DNA of 64,000 bases, taken from contig JAIVFI010000004.1 of assembly GCA_025558095.1 (NCBI GenBank), forward strand, positions 806,001-870,000, given 5' to 3'. The position numbers and the translations under genes were made by a program. Shown here piece after piece: positions 51,027 to 61,658 of the stretch. The stretch's first letter is position 1. Every line of letters begins with the position of its first letter. The notes beneath the pieces were generated by a model. The model saw only the letters and a program-made list of their open reading frames with translations. It was not told the origin of the DNA and made no database searches. Source of the DNA: Hyaloraphidium curvatum (Eukaryota > Monoblepharomycota > Hyaloraphidiomycetes > Hyaloraphidiales > Hyaloraphidiaceae).

Positions 51027-52453
51027 ATGGAGCTGCAAGCCACGGGGCCTGCGGGCCGCGCCGCGACGCCCGGGCCCAGCAGCGAGACGCTCTCGGTGCC
51101 GCGGACGGCCACCATCTCCTCCTCGCGTACGCCGCTCGTGCCCGTCTCCAACGTCCACGACGCCTCGGATATTCCACCGCTGCCGCCAACGGCCCGGGAC
51201 CGCGCCATGGCGCCCTTCCGCCGCTCCACAACCCCCGACTCGGACGTGCCGCCGCCGCCGGTCGAGCCGGTGCGCACGCGAATGGTGGACGTCAAGAACC
51301 CGGGTCGGCCGCAGATCAGGACCGTGGGCATGCACGCGGCGCACCACGGCAGGGCGCACTTGGACCTGTTCTACCGGCTGCACGCGTGGTCGTTCCCCGC
51401 GTTCATGCTGTTCGTCGGGGTCACCTTCTTCCTCGCGAATCTCCTCTTTGCAGGGCTCTACATGGCCGAGCCCAACTCGGTCGCCAACGCACGCCCGGGG
51501 AGCTTCCTGGACCACCTCTCGTTCAGCGTCCAGACGTTCGCGACCGTTGGCTACGGGGTCATGTATCCGCAAACCACCTACGCCGTCATCATCATGTGCT
51601 TCGAGGTTCTCGCCGGCTACCTCCTCGTTGCCACCCTCACCGGAATGCTCTTTGCTCGCCTATCCAAGCCCACCGCCCAGATTGTCTTCAGCGAGGTAAG
51701 CACCTCACCTGCTTTACCCTCCCCATCAAGGCTCACGCCCTACGCCCGCCCGTCCAGCAATGCGCGGTCCACATGATCGGCGACACTCCCTACCTCCTCT
51801 TCCGCTGCGCCAACGAGCGCCGCAACCAGGTCCTGGAAGCCTCCATGAAGATCTCCCTCATCCGCGACGAGGTCGGCCCCGGGGGCACCTTCCAGCGGCG
51901 CTTCTACGACCTCCCCCTGGAGCGCGTCTCCACCCCCGTGTTTGTCCTCTCGTGGACCGTGAGGCACAGGATCGACGAGCGCTCGCCCCTGTACCTCGCC
52001 ACCCCGGACTCGCTCGCGGCCGCCAACTGCGAGATCGTCGCCGTGCTCTCGGGCCTGGACTCGACCGTCGGCCAGACCATCCACGCGCGGTACTCGTACC
52101 TCGGCGCCGACGTGGTCTTTGACGTGCGCCACGCGGACATCTTCCGGCGCGACGGGCAGGGGAAGGCAGTGCTGGACTTTCGGTTGTTCCACTACCTGGT
52201 GCCGTTCCCCGAGGCGGGGAGCGTGCTGGACAAGTGGGAGGAGATCGAGGAGCGGGCGAGGGAGAAGGTGCCGGAGCGCGGGGACGGGGGTTTCGGGGCG
52301 GTGCCGGTGCTGCCGCCACTGCTGAGCACGGACGAGATACTTGAGAAGGAGAAGGAGGGAGCGATCTCGCGGAGGATCAGCCTGACGACGGAGGAAGAGT
52401 TGGACGCGGATGAAGAGGACGCGGAGGCGTTGGAGGCGGTGCACCCGGTTTGA
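51027..52453 (+). CDS. Inward-rectifier potassium channel, KirBac type
   Basis: Exons 51027-51695 and 51758-52453 (62-bp intron, GTAAGC donor) give 454 aa. After a ~105-residue polar N-terminus come the slide helix (HLDLFYRLHAWSFPAF), TM1 (MLFVGVTFFLANLLFAGLYM), the pore helix with selectivity filter ATVGYG (about residues 172-177), and TM2 (TYAVIIMCFEVLAGYLLVAT). The cytoplasmic immunoglobulin-like domain has FRCANERRNQVLEASMKISLIRDEV and FYDLPLERVSTPVFVLSWTV, then HRIDERSPLY, the arrangement of bacterial KirBac proteins. The C-terminus is acidic. The bacterial-like domain suggests ancient horizontal acquisition, although the intron shows it is integrated. It converges on the next gene with 43 bp between stops. 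Confidence 0.92.
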
Positions 52454-52496
52454 TGGGGAACTGTTCTGCCCGTCTGCTTGGTTGAAGCGTCCTTGG

Positions 52497-53243
52497 TCAC
52501 ATCTTTGGGGGCAGTTGGGGTGCCACCCAGCCTGTCCTCTTATGTCCTCTCTCCCGCTTCTCCAACGCCCTCGCCGGCATCCCCACCCACGTCCTCCCGG
52601 GCTCGAGCACGTCCTTGTTGAGCACCGTCCCCATCCCCGTCACCGTCCCCTCGGCGACGGCGATCTTGTCCCGCACCAGCGTTCCCAGGCCGAGCACGCA
52701 GTCCGCGCCAATCCGCGCGGCCCCACCGAGGTGCACCCGCCCGTTGAGCTGTGCGAATTCCTCGACGATGCAGTCGTGCGCGGCGGTCGAGTTGCCGCCC
52801 AGCCTCGCGAACTCCCCGATTCGGCACGCGTTGCCGACGCGGCAGAAGTAGCCGACGAAGCAGCCGCGGCCCAATACCGCGGTGCGAGCGACGGCCGCGT
52901 TGGGCGCGACGATGGGCGGGAAACGGAGGCGCGTCGCGGTCGGCAGGTCCGCTTCCAGGGCCTCGAGTCCGCCGACCATCTTTCGCAGCACCGCCGGGTC
53001 GCCGTGGCAAAGCAACGCGTCCACAAAAGCAGGATTCAATTGAGACAGCCAGTTGAGGACCTCCTCCGCCGTCCGCAGGTGATTAAATCCCGAGGCCACC
53101 AGCGCCGGGTGGATCTCGCCGCCGTCGTCCCAACACGCGGCCCGGCCCTCGGAAATCTCGGCGGCGTAGTCATCCGCGACAATATCATACACCGCGCCGG
53201 CCTGGCCGCCGCCGCCGCGGAGGAGCAGCGCGCGGGACCCCAT
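52497..53243 (-). CDS. Left-handed beta-helix acyltransferase (NeuD/PglD-like)
   Basis: Single exon, 248 aa. The N-terminal half resembles the nucleotide-like pyruvoyl/UDP-sugar-binding domain of NeuD-type enzymes (GGGGQAGAVYDIV, then a GFNHLRTAEEV loop). The C-terminal half is a hexapeptide-repeat beta helix (IVAPNAAVARTAVLGRGC, GEFARLGGNSTAAHDCIV, GAARIGADCVLGLGTLV, then VGMPAR near the end). The catalytic His of this family is probably in STAAHDCIVEEF. Members O- or N-acetylate sugars; the acceptor here is unknown. The family is mainly bacterial. Confidence 0.82.
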   Translation of the reverse strand: MGSRALLLRGGGGQAGAVYDIVADDYAAEISEGRAACWDDGGEIHPALVASGFNHLRTAEEVLNWLSQLNPAFVDALLCHGDPAVLRKMVGGLEALEADLPTATRLRFPPIVAPNAAVARTAVLGRGCFVGYFCRVGNACRIGEFARLGGNSTAAHDCIVEEFAQLNGRVHLGGAARIGADCVLGLGTLVRDKIAVAEGTVTGMGTVLNKDVLEPGRTWVGMPARALEKRERGHKRTGWVAPQLPPKM

Positions 53244-53799
53244 TCAAGTCGTGTTCCGGGCGCGTGACCCGGGTCCCTCCCCGCGAACCTCCGGGTGAAC
53301 GGTCGAAAAGTGGGGATTTTGGTCCACATGAGATAGTTTGGCGAAAGATCTATCCACTTGAGACTCTATTTGGGCCCCGTGGAAAGCGCTTCGCCCATAT
53401 GGCCTGACGGCAATCTATCTTGGCTTGGCCGGGCTTGTCCTCATCCCCCGAGCTGTGGGTGGGCGGATCAGCTGCGGTCGAACCCCTGCATGCCAAGCTC
53501 GGACCGCTGATCTTCATTTCAACGCGCTTGTCGTTCCGGTGGTCGCCGTTGGGGCCGCCCTGCGTGCAGACCCGCGCTGTGTTGCGGGGTCCGTGGCACA
53601 GTTCGCCGCACCGCCACATGGACTTCCACCCGCCCCTGCGCCGAAGGTCCGCCCCGCAGAGCCCCAGTTCTATCGCGAGGCAGTGGCGGCCATGAATTGC
53701 TATAAAGACCCGGGGCCGGGAGGGCCGAAACATCATCAACTCGACCGACTTCAATCGAACTCTTCGCAAATCCCGCGAATCTCCTCCACACTACGAACC
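53244..53799. promoter_or_regulatory. Intergenic region with TATA box of the secreted protein gene
   Basis: TATAAAG at 53701-53707 lies 93 bp upstream of the ATG at 53800, followed by a GC-rich stretch and an A/C-rich leader ending CTACGAACC just before ATG. This is the clearest core promoter in the window and would fit a strongly expressed secreted protein. Confidence 0.55.
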
Positions 53800-54288
53800 A
53801 TGAAGGTCTCGACCGTCCTCGCCACCGTCGCCGCCTGTGCCGCAGCCGCCACCGGCGCCGCCGCCGCCCCGCTGGCCTCCTCCTCGAACTCGGGCTACTA
53901 CCCGCCCACCACGCCCCCCGCCAACGTGAAATGGGTGTGGGGAGGCTGCCTTCCCAGCTCCGCGAACCCGAACATGCAGTGCACCTACTCCACCAAGTAC
54001 TATTCCGGCGACCTGGCCGGGGACCTCACCCCGGAGGGCGAGCAGTGCGGCGACCCCACCGCCGCGTTCTGGTGCGGCTCATTCGTGGACCCCACCAAGA
54101 GCTTCTACCCCGGAGAGAGCACGGACTACATCCTCCCCGCGTACGCGAGGTGGCACTACGTGGGGTGCTCGACCCCGCTCGTGCCGCTGAAGTGCCCGAG
54201 CAACGTGCAGGTCTACCAGACCTACCACGGCCAGACCCCGGACAACACCCAGTGCGCCCAGGGGACGGGTCTCTGGTGCGGGTACTAG
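53800..54288 (+). CDS. Small secreted protein
   Basis: Single exon, 162 aa. Signal peptide MKVSTVLATVAACAAAATGAAAAP. The mature domain is aromatic-rich with seven or eight Cys in a regular pattern (GGCLPSSANPNMQCTY, GEQCGDPTAAFWCG, HYVGCSTPLVPLKCP, DNTQCAQGTGLWCG), where C-x(n)-FWCG and LWCG are internal repeats. This suggests a two-repeat disulphide fold, perhaps carbohydrate- or wall-binding, but no family is recognised. A TATA box lies 93 bp upstream. Confidence 0.75.
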   Translation: MKVSTVLATVAACAAAATGAAAAPLASSSNSGYYPPTTPPANVKWVWGGCLPSSANPNMQCTYSTKYYSGDLAGDLTPEGEQCGDPTAAFWCGSFVDPTKSFYPGESTDYILPAYARWHYVGCSTPLVPLKCPSNVQVYQTYHGQTPDNTQCAQGTGLWCGY

Positions 54289-54357
54289 GTCAACGCGGCC
54301 AGCATGCTGCGATGTATTCCCCAATAATCTATACCACTGCTGCCAATCTCCTCGCAC

Positions 54358-55731
54358 CTAAAGCCCCGAGAAGCAGAAGCTCTCCAGGGTCGCCGACACC
54401 CCGAACGCGCGCAGCACCGTCCACAGCGCCACCGCGATCGTGGTCCCCGTCGCCAGCAGCGTCCTCACGCTCCCGAACGAGACCACGAAGCCGAACAGCT
54501 TAGCGCGGTGGTGCTGCACCTCCCCGAACGATGCGAGAGCGGCGCAGTGCATCGCCGCGTCGTCGGCCAGCGGGCCCGGGCCGCGGGCGAGGACGAGGGT
54601 ACGGAGGTCCCGCTGCGCTGCGCCGTGCACGGCCGTCACCGAGTCGATAAGGGCGTTGCGCGAGGCGAGGTTGACGGCGTTGACGGTCAAGTAGATCGCC
54701 AAGTAAACGAGGTAAGCGAGAACCCAGGCGGGGATGCAGCGTCCGACGGCCTGGCACGAGGGGTGCGGAGTCAGCGCTGCAGGGCGGCCTGGAGCAGGCA
54801 GAAAACAAGACGCACCGCGAACAGCGCTGCGAAAACAAGGGTGCAAGGCAGAAGCACGATCCCGGCGAGCCGCGGGACGAGTGCGGATTCCTGCCGGCGC
54901 CTTGCGCGACACATTGCAGCAAACCGATAGTAGAGCCTCACGTAAAGCCAGGAGGGCGATCGCGGCGGTTCGCTGCCGTCGGCAGCGGCGGAGCGGAAGC
55001 GTCCGAGGAGGTCTTTCATGGCCAGTGATGCCGCCCGGCACTGCAGCCGGCGCTCCAGCGTGGTGAATGCCACATTGTCGATACTTAGGGGGTTGGAAAA
55101 CCACACAACGACGACGATCGCGGGTAGACTGAGGAAGTAGAGCCCTCCCAGGAGACCACCGTAGGCCGTCCGCCACAGCTCTGCCCCGTATGTTACTAGA
55201 GGCGTGAAGACCATGGCAAACATAAACAGGCATCCCCAGGTGAGAGAGAAAGTGTGGAGAAGTGAAAGAGCACCCCCAGCACCTAGAAGCCAACCACTAC
55301 AAGACGGGCACGGGCAATCCTCGTCGCCGGGCACGTGTGCCAGCAGAGCTCCGGGCGGATTTCCATATTTGCCCACCGCATCAGGTGCGCCCTCACGCGC
55401 GAGACGGAGCCAGCGGCAGACGGCACCGAGCGGCGAGAATTCCAGTAGCCTGAGTTTGTTCGACCCCAGGCCGTTGTGCGACACTCCAAGGACCACCGCA
55501 TTCGCGCCGAGGATGACTGCAACACCCGAGATGCCGATTGCGCCGTCCTTTGCTGCGATCTCGGCGCCGGCCAGGGGCAGTGTGAGACCCAGCAATGCCG
55601 GTCCCCACTCCTGCGCTGGCCCCGGTAGGATGCAAGGTGATGCAACGGCGGATTTCACGACGCGGAAGAAGACTCGCCGGACTGATTGGAAGAATCTAAT
55701 GTGACTTCGAACCAAGCACCACGGCACGCTA
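54358..55731 (-). pseudogene. Multi-pass membrane protein of unrecognised family (member 2), 5'-truncated
   Basis: Two exons (about 55727-54816 and 54750-54358; 65-bp intron with GTGCGT) match the gene at 18883-20415. Shared blocks are LLAHVPGDEDCPCPSC for HFEGDQDCCCP, SIDNVAFTTLERRLQCR for TDNVAVRELDRRLQLR, GRCIPAWVLAYL for GSCIPAYTLGF, and WTVLRAFGVSATLE near the end. The frame can be followed upstream only to about the SDR stop at 55729. No ATG exists on this strand from 55560 to 55735, and the first ~85 residues of member 1 have no counterpart. Either the 5' end was lost in a rearrangement, making it a pseudogene, or an unseen first exon lies inside or beyond the SDR gene. Confidence 0.6.
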
Positions 55732-56679
55732 CTTCAACAGCTTCGGATGAGCCTTGCGCAGCTGCACGTTCACGATCCAATCGAACCACGCCCTCGGCAC
55801 AACGGCCTTTATCCAGTGCACTGCGTTCGAGTCCGTCCCCGCTGGCAGCTCCTGCGGCGGCGACCCCGCCGCCAGCACCTCCCTGATCCTGTCCGTGACC
55901 ACCCTCGGCGGCGCGGCCACCTTGACCTGGTCGTCCACCATTCCGCGGACGACGTCCGGGAACCGCGCGCCGAAGTAGGCGTCCATCCGCGAGGCGTCCA
56001 GCCCGGCGAGGATCTTCGCGTCCTCCCGCTCGTTCTTGCCCCAGATGGGCGTGGCGATGCTCCCCGGCCGGATGTTGGTCACCGTGATCCTGCCCTGCCC
56101 GGACAGCACGAGCTCCCTCCTCAGCGACCCGGCGTACGCCTCCAGCGCCGCCTTGGAGGCCGCGTAGGGCGAGAGGTACGGGGGGGTGATGGCCACGCCG
56201 ATGGTGGAGATGTGCACGATGCGGGCGCCCTTGGGTGATTCACGGAGCAGGGGCAGGAAGGCGCGGTTGACCCGGACCGCGCCGTAGAAGTTGACGTCGA
56301 AGTCCGAGGCGTAGACGGAGGGGTCGAGGGCCTCGGCGGGGCCGGGGCCGGAGACGATGCCGGCGTTGGAGATGGCGGCGACCAGGTGCGGCTTGTGCGG
56401 GCCGCCGGCGGGGAGCGAGGCCAGGTGCGCCTTCACTGTTGCCGCGGCGGCGTCCACCTGCGCGGCGTCCGAGACGTCCACGATGACCGGCACGAGGTTG
56501 CCCTTGCCCTTGCCGGCGGCGGCCTGGGCGACCAGCCGCTCGCCATCGGCGGGCTTGCGCACGCCGGTAAAAACGAGAAAGCCGTCCGAGGCGAGGCCCA
56601 GCGCGGTGTCGGCGCCGATGCCGGTGGAAGCACCGGTGATGAACACCGCGCCGTCGCCGGGGCGCAGGCGTGAGGACAT
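55729..56679 (-). CDS. Short-chain dehydrogenase/reductase
   Basis: Single exon, 316 aa. TGASTGIG at residues 15-22, the NAG motif as ISNAGIVSG, Ser in HISTIGVAITPPYLS and the catalytic YAASKAALEAY. VRKPADGERL after strand 2, with its basic residue, suggests NADP(H). The ~50-residue C-terminal extension (AVHWIKAVVPRAWFDWIVNVQL) with hydrophobic character is typical of retinol/11-beta-type SDRs that touch membranes. The substrate is unknown. Its stop codon directly abuts the truncated membrane-protein gene. Confidence 0.92.
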   Translation of the reverse strand: MSSRLRPGDGAVFITGASTGIGADTALGLASDGFLVFTGVRKPADGERLVAQAAAGKGKGNLVPVIVDVSDAAQVDAAAATVKAHLASLPAGGPHKPHLVAAISNAGIVSGPGPAEALDPSVYASDFDVNFYGAVRVNRAFLPLLRESPKGARIVHISTIGVAITPPYLSPYAASKAALEAYAGSLRRELVLSGQGRITVTNIRPGSIATPIWGKNEREDAKILAGLDASRMDAYFGARFPDVVRGMVDDQVKVAAPPRVVTDRIREVLAAGSPPQELPAGTDSNAVHWIKAVVPRAWFDWIVNVQLRKAHPKLLK

Positions 56680-57248
56680 GGCGGTTGCGGAGGGGAGCGC
56701 TTGCGAAGGTAAGTGCGTAGTTACACTGGTTGTCGGTTGCGGGTGCGATTTCGGCCGCGGAGGGGCGGGGTTATGAACGCGGCGGGACGGCGGAACCCGT
56801 TTGGCCGCCGCGCCGCGCCGCGCCGCCCAGGGTTTGCGTCATCACGCGCGATGATGCCGCTACCAAATCTGCCGCGGTCTCCTAGCGACAAATGTCGACA
56901 CAGCTTCTGCCACAAACCGTCTTGCACGCTGCAGGAGGGATGGCGGCGCGGACACCGGGGCGGTCACCGAGTCCGACGAGGGGCTCCATCGGCAATTTGG
57001 CAGCGGGGAGGATCAGGCGAGAACAGACCAACTCCGTTGCCTCTGTCGGGGCTGAAAGCGAAGCCCAGGACTCGATAAACTTATCATCCAAACGATAGGG
57101 AGCTTTTCTGATGTTGAAATATGTCGATCGATACTGCGAGGAGGGACTCGCGCGGTCACGTGAGGCCGTGAGGCATGCCGGCCCGCCAAGACTCCTTTAC
57201 GCCCGCCTCCGAGGCCTAACGTACTGGCGTTGGGTTTTATTGACCTGA

Positions 57249-57369
57249 TCCCCGGCCGAGCGCATCGGCCTAGAGATCGGCCCCAACGGATGCGGAGGAC
57301 TGGGGATCGGTTGCCGCATGTGCTACGGCTTCTCCCCGGCCGAGCGCATCGGCCTAGAGATCAGCCCCA
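57249..57369 (+). repeat. Direct repeat pair, ~37 bp
   Basis: TCCCCGGCCGAGCGCATCGG plus the following CCTAGAGATC and CCCCA occur at 57249-57285 and 57333-57369, 84 bp apart, with two mismatches. Confidence 0.85.
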
Positions 57370-57460
57370 CCTATTCCAAATACATCAGGGATGATTCGAA
57401 TAGCTGGGTTCGATCGCGGGCGGGCGGGTGGGGCGTCAAAATTGGCACCCCTGCGTGATG

Positions 57461-57550
57461 GAGTTGCGGCGCTCCATGAGCCATCGACTCGGCGGGGTAG
57501 GGCGCTCTGCCCTCGAGGGGAGCGCTACCTGCGTGATGGAGTTGTGGCGC
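57461..57550 (+). repeat. Direct repeat pair, 22 bp
   Basis: CTGCGTGATGGAGTTG, one variable base, then GGCGC occur at about 57461-57482 and 57529-57550. Confidence 0.8.
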
Positions 57551-57704
57551 TGGGGGACTGGCTCTAAGGCGGCGCGCCTACGTACTTGATTTATTGCTAG
57601 CCTCTCCCCAGCGGGCGTGAATAGCTACGGCTTCGCTTTGGCATTGTCCCTCAGCCGCCGCTCCGCCGAAGCTCCCTTCGTCGTTGTCGTCGCCCTTCCC
57701 CACG

Positions 57705-58193
57705 ATGTCCGTGTTCCGCGACCCCGCGCGCCTCGCCGCGGCGCTCTCCCTCGCGTCGATCCCGTGCGCCTTCTACGTCGCGCTCCTCCCGCACTTTTCC
57801 CGCCTCGCCGTGCTGCGGCGCCTCCCCGGCGGCTACAAAAACGCCGACCCGCGCCGGCAAGTGGCGGACATCGTCGGCGGCCGCGCGGAGGGCGTCTCGG
57901 AGGCCGACGCCGGGCTCGTCTCCCGCGCCACGGGCGCGCACGCGAACAATTTGGAGATGTTCCCGCTGTTCGCCGCGGGCGTGCTGGCCGCGCTGCACGC
58001 CGGCGCCGATGTGTTCCGCGTCAGAGATGCGGCCGGGGTGTACATCGCGGCGAGGATCGCGTACAACCGCGCGTACGTCGGGACTTCGGGCGAGGCCGCG
58101 AGCTGGTGGCGCGACGTGCCCTTCAACACCGCGGGGCTCGCGTGCGGCTACCTGTTCTACAAGGCAATCGCGGCGGTGCTCGCGGACAAGTGA
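57705..58193 (+). CDS. MAPEG-family membrane protein
   Basis: Single exon, 162 aa from ATG 57705. The MAPEG pattern of four transmembrane helices is present: TM1 (AALSLASIPCAFYVALLPHF), a polar loop with RQVADIVGG, the signature RATGAHANNLEMFPLFAAGV at the start of TM2, then ARIAYNRAYV in the TM3 loop and TM4 (AGLACGYLFYKAIAAVL). Family members are glutathione transferases/peroxidases or eicosanoid-related enzymes of the ER. The Asn-rich ANNLEMF core supports a glutathione-linked activity by family analogy only. Confidence 0.87.
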   Translation: MSVFRDPARLAAALSLASIPCAFYVALLPHFSRLAVLRRLPGGYKNADPRRQVADIVGGRAEGVSEADAGLVSRATGAHANNLEMFPLFAAGVLAALHAGADVFRVRDAAGVYIAARIAYNRAYVGTSGEAASWWRDVPFNTAGLACGYLFYKAIAAVLADK

Positions 58194-59149
58194 GGGACGC
58201 GGATTCAAGCGGGAACGGAGTGAGAGCCGTGGGCATGGCGCGCTCTTGTCACCGCGGAGTTGGATGCCTTCGAGCCACCTGCCCGTCGATAATGCCTCAT
58301 TGGATTGTTCACGATAGCGCTTCGCCAAACCATCGATCCGTATTGCCCTCGCAGGCGGACCGATAATCACGCTAAAGCCCGAGCCGGGTGGGTGCTCAAG
58401 GCGATGCTGAGGGGGTACGTGGACCGCGCGGAGAAGCTGGGCACGTGGGGGGGCAGGGGCAAGGAGGTTTATTTGAAGGCGATGGCATGAGCCCCGAGTG
58501 CGGAGGGTGTGCGGCCCCTTGAGGTGTGTACAGCATGGAGCACAATGGCAGCTCGCCTTTTCCGAGCTGGATCTGGACAATAGGGTCTCCATTTGGCTTG
58601 GAATGACCTCGCCGCGTGGAGCCGGGTGGCGCTAGGGACCGACGCTCGATCGGGGTTTCGTCGTCTGGCCCGCCTTGCCGCCCGGTATTTCAGGGTCGGT
58701 TCCCGGCGGCGCGGCGGAGCGCCTCCCCGTCGAACATCCAGTGCTAGCCGATGCTGGTGCTCGATGGCAGACATCCCCGGTTCCTCCACACCACCCTGGG
58801 GTCGAACGGACGCCCGGCTTGGCCGCGAAGCCGGGTTGCATTCGAGGGCCGCGGGACCCGTTGCGGGACCGCCAGCGGCGGGAACTTCGGAGGTTCGCGG
58901 GCAGTTCGGGGCCTCCGGCTTGGAATCTTGGACCATTGAAATGAGCAATCCTCTTCGTCCTTAGTAGGACATGCACTTTTGCGGCCGCGGAGAGTGGATC
59001 TTGGGTTGAAAAGGCCCGTGAAAAAAGGGGGTCGTAGGGACCGGTCGCGGACGGTGGGTCTAGATCAGGGACGCATATTTACTCTCGCCCCCAATTTGTG
59101 CCCCTTCATTCCCAACGCTCTCTGCACCTCGAACTTTGTGGCCGTCGAT
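58194..59149. other. Gene-free stretch
   Basis: About 950 bp between MAPEG and the type I glycoprotein gene. No supported gene, RNA or repeat. Confidence 0.4.
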
Positions 59150-61658
59150 ATGCGAGGCCTCCTGCTCGCCGGCGCCCTTGCGGTCGTGGCCGCGGCCCGC
59201 GGGGCGGTCGCCCAGAACGCGGACTTTTCTTCGGTGCCTCTTCTGCCCGCCCTCGCCGGCTGCCCGCCCGCCGCGCCCGGCAGCGCCGCCCCGCAGGTCG
59301 ACGCCGCGCGCACCAACATGACGCGCGCGCAGATCACCGTGGCCGCGTGGACCGCGCCCGCCGCCGGCCGCAAGATGGTCATGTACCTCGGCCGAGGCAA
59401 GGCCGCCGAGCCCGCGTGCGCAGCCGCCTCGGTCGGCGACGAGGCCACGTGCAGGCACAACTTTGAGCTGTCGGGCTCGTGGAGGGGGCTGCGGGGCTGC
59501 GCGTGGTCGGCGCCCGACACGACGAGGCGGCCGGGCTACGAGGTCCGCAACAACACGGTCTACTTGGAGTGGCAGGACCTGTTCCCCGGGGGCAACCGCC
59601 AGGCCTCTCGTTACTCCTACCCGGTGTCAATTGCCCTGCCGATGACGGTCAACGTGCAGGCCGACGTCAAGCTCCTGGAGGAATCGGGCATCAAAAACTT
59701 CAACCTGACCGGCGTGTCGGTCGACGTGACCGACGCCGGCCGCTTCATCGTCGCCGACTTTATCATGCACTCCCGGTGGGTGGCGGTCGGCAGCTGCGGG
59801 ACCGTCCTGGTCTGACCTCGCCTCCTTGTGCTCATAAAGATGGCCCAACAACCTGACCCTGGACTCGACGAGCAACTACGTCAGCCTGCCCGGCTTCCCT
59901 GGCTCCACCGAGATCGTCTCGTACAACCTCCCGACCTGCGTCAAGACCGACGGCAGCAACTCGACCACCTTCACCACCGAGGACTTCTGCTACCAGAACG
60001 GCGAGGTCCGCATAAACATCGGGCAGCAGTGCAACGCCGGCGGCATCTACGTGTTCAACTTCAAGACCGACTGCTTCCCCGGCGCGGCCTCGACGCAGGA
60101 CTGCACGGGCAAGGTGCTCCGCGCCAACGCCGCCGTCGGCACCGAGGACGACTCGGGCAAGCTCGTGCTGGACCTCTGCGGCGGGCTGTACGCCACCGTG
60201 GCCAGCGTGACGGCCATCATGGTTGCGGACCAGCCCACGATGAAGGAGCTCAAGAAGATCACGGTCGGGCCCGTGCAGGCGGGGCAGGACGTGCTCATCG
60301 GGCCGGCGGACTCGATCGCCGACGCGCAGCTGCTCAAGGACGGTTCCATCTTCGGGATGACCTACATGGCGGCAAACTGGCCGGGCAAGGCGTTCGACGT
60401 CGGGGCGCCCTACATCAACAACGACATGCAGGTGCGTCCCCAGTCGGAGGCGTCGTAACACAGCAAGTGCTCAAACATGCCCTCCTCCCCAGCACCACTG
60501 GATAGTCGGTACAAAAGACGATTTTTTCAAGGCAGTTATCGTCAAGATCTTTGTACAGGGGGGGCAGGCGTTCGCCACCATCGTCGGCAGCGCCTACACC
60601 GACGCCTGGAAGATGGAGCCGCCGTACTCGTCCATGGACGCCCTCACGGCCGACCAGATGACCAGGTTCTGGAACTCGCCCAACACCAACCGCAACACGC
60701 AGGGCTCGTCCTACTTCCTGCAGTCGATCGTGGGTTGCCTTTGTCTCCTTGCTCGCGCACACGAAGCTGACCGTTCACGCCCTTCCAGCCCGTGGTCGTG
60801 CAGGTACCCGTCGCGCAGCGCCGCCTCGCCGCGCGTCAGGCACTCAGCGGCAACTCCACCGGCAACTCCACGGACGGGTACTTCTTCGGCGACACCATCG
60901 AGCTCCGCGCCTTCCTCAACAGCCCGCAGCTCCCCATCTACGAGTCTCGTCTCACCTTCCTCTCGGTGTACCGCAAGAACCTGCTCCGCACCCCGATTGG
61001 GCAGGCCAGCTTCACCGTGCGTGGCGTCAACACCACCCTGGTCTCCTCCGCCCTCGGCCCCCTGGGCCCCAACGCCCTCACCCAGCTCGCGCTCAACACC
61101 AACTTCACCTACTTCCCCGGCTCGGACATCGTGCGCATGCAGATGACCCCCAACATGCTCCCAGCCACCCCCGGCCTGGACTCGAACGAGCTCTCCTTCC
61201 TCACCACCGACGACTTCGATTCGACATCGGACTACACGTTCTACGCCACCTTCCGCGTGTACTTCGACCAGCAGTCCTCCGCAGGCCAGCGCAGGCGCAG
61301 GCTCCTGACGCGGGACGTGGCGGTGCCGTCGGCCGCGGTGCGGCAGACCGCGGGGGCCGAGGCGTCGGCGACCGCGAGCATGGTGATCCCCGGCGGGCCC
61401 GGGGCGCAGGGGCAGCAGCCTGCGGGGCAGGCCGGACAGCCTGGCCAGCCGGGGCAGACCACGCAGGCGGCGACTGGGTCCCCGGACGTGCTGGCGGCGG
61501 TGGCGGTAGCGATCGGCGCCGCGGCATTGCTGGCGTCGTGCTGCGCGGTGGTTGCGCTGGCCGTTTGGCGGAGGCGGAAGGCGGACGCGGGGCGGCAGGA
61601 TACCTACGCGAAGCTGGTGGATGAGGCGGCGTGGGAGAAGACGAGCACAAAATGGTAG
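59150..61658 (+). CDS. Large type I membrane glycoprotein, unrecognised family
   Basis: Exons 59150-59775, 59840-60431, 60532-60729 and 60789-61658; 2286 nt, 761 aa. Signal peptide MRGLLLAGALAVVAAARGAVAQ. The long extracellular part has many N-glycosylation sequons (for example NMT, NLT, NST, NFT) and Cys pairs (DLCGG, QQCNAGG, DCFPG). It is followed by a Gly/Pro/Gln-rich stalk (GGPGAQGQQPAGQAGQPGQ), one transmembrane helix (VLAAVAVAIGAAALLASCCAVVALAV) and a short basic cytosolic tail containing a Tyr (DTYAKLVDEAAW). Introns are 64, 100 and 59 bp. It looks like a surface receptor or adhesin, but no domain is recognised. It converges on the next gene with 51 bp between stops. Confidence 0.75.

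Larger units (their letters stand above)
56680..57704. other. Gene-free stretch with short direct repeats
   Basis: About 1 kb between divergent genes. It contains the repeat pairs listed at 57249-57369 and 57461-57550; no coding region or tRNA found. Confidence 0.5.

Noticed and set aside
57405-57425. GGGTTCGATCGC resembling a tRNA T-loop
   Set aside because: No flanking acceptor or anticodon stems could be paired.
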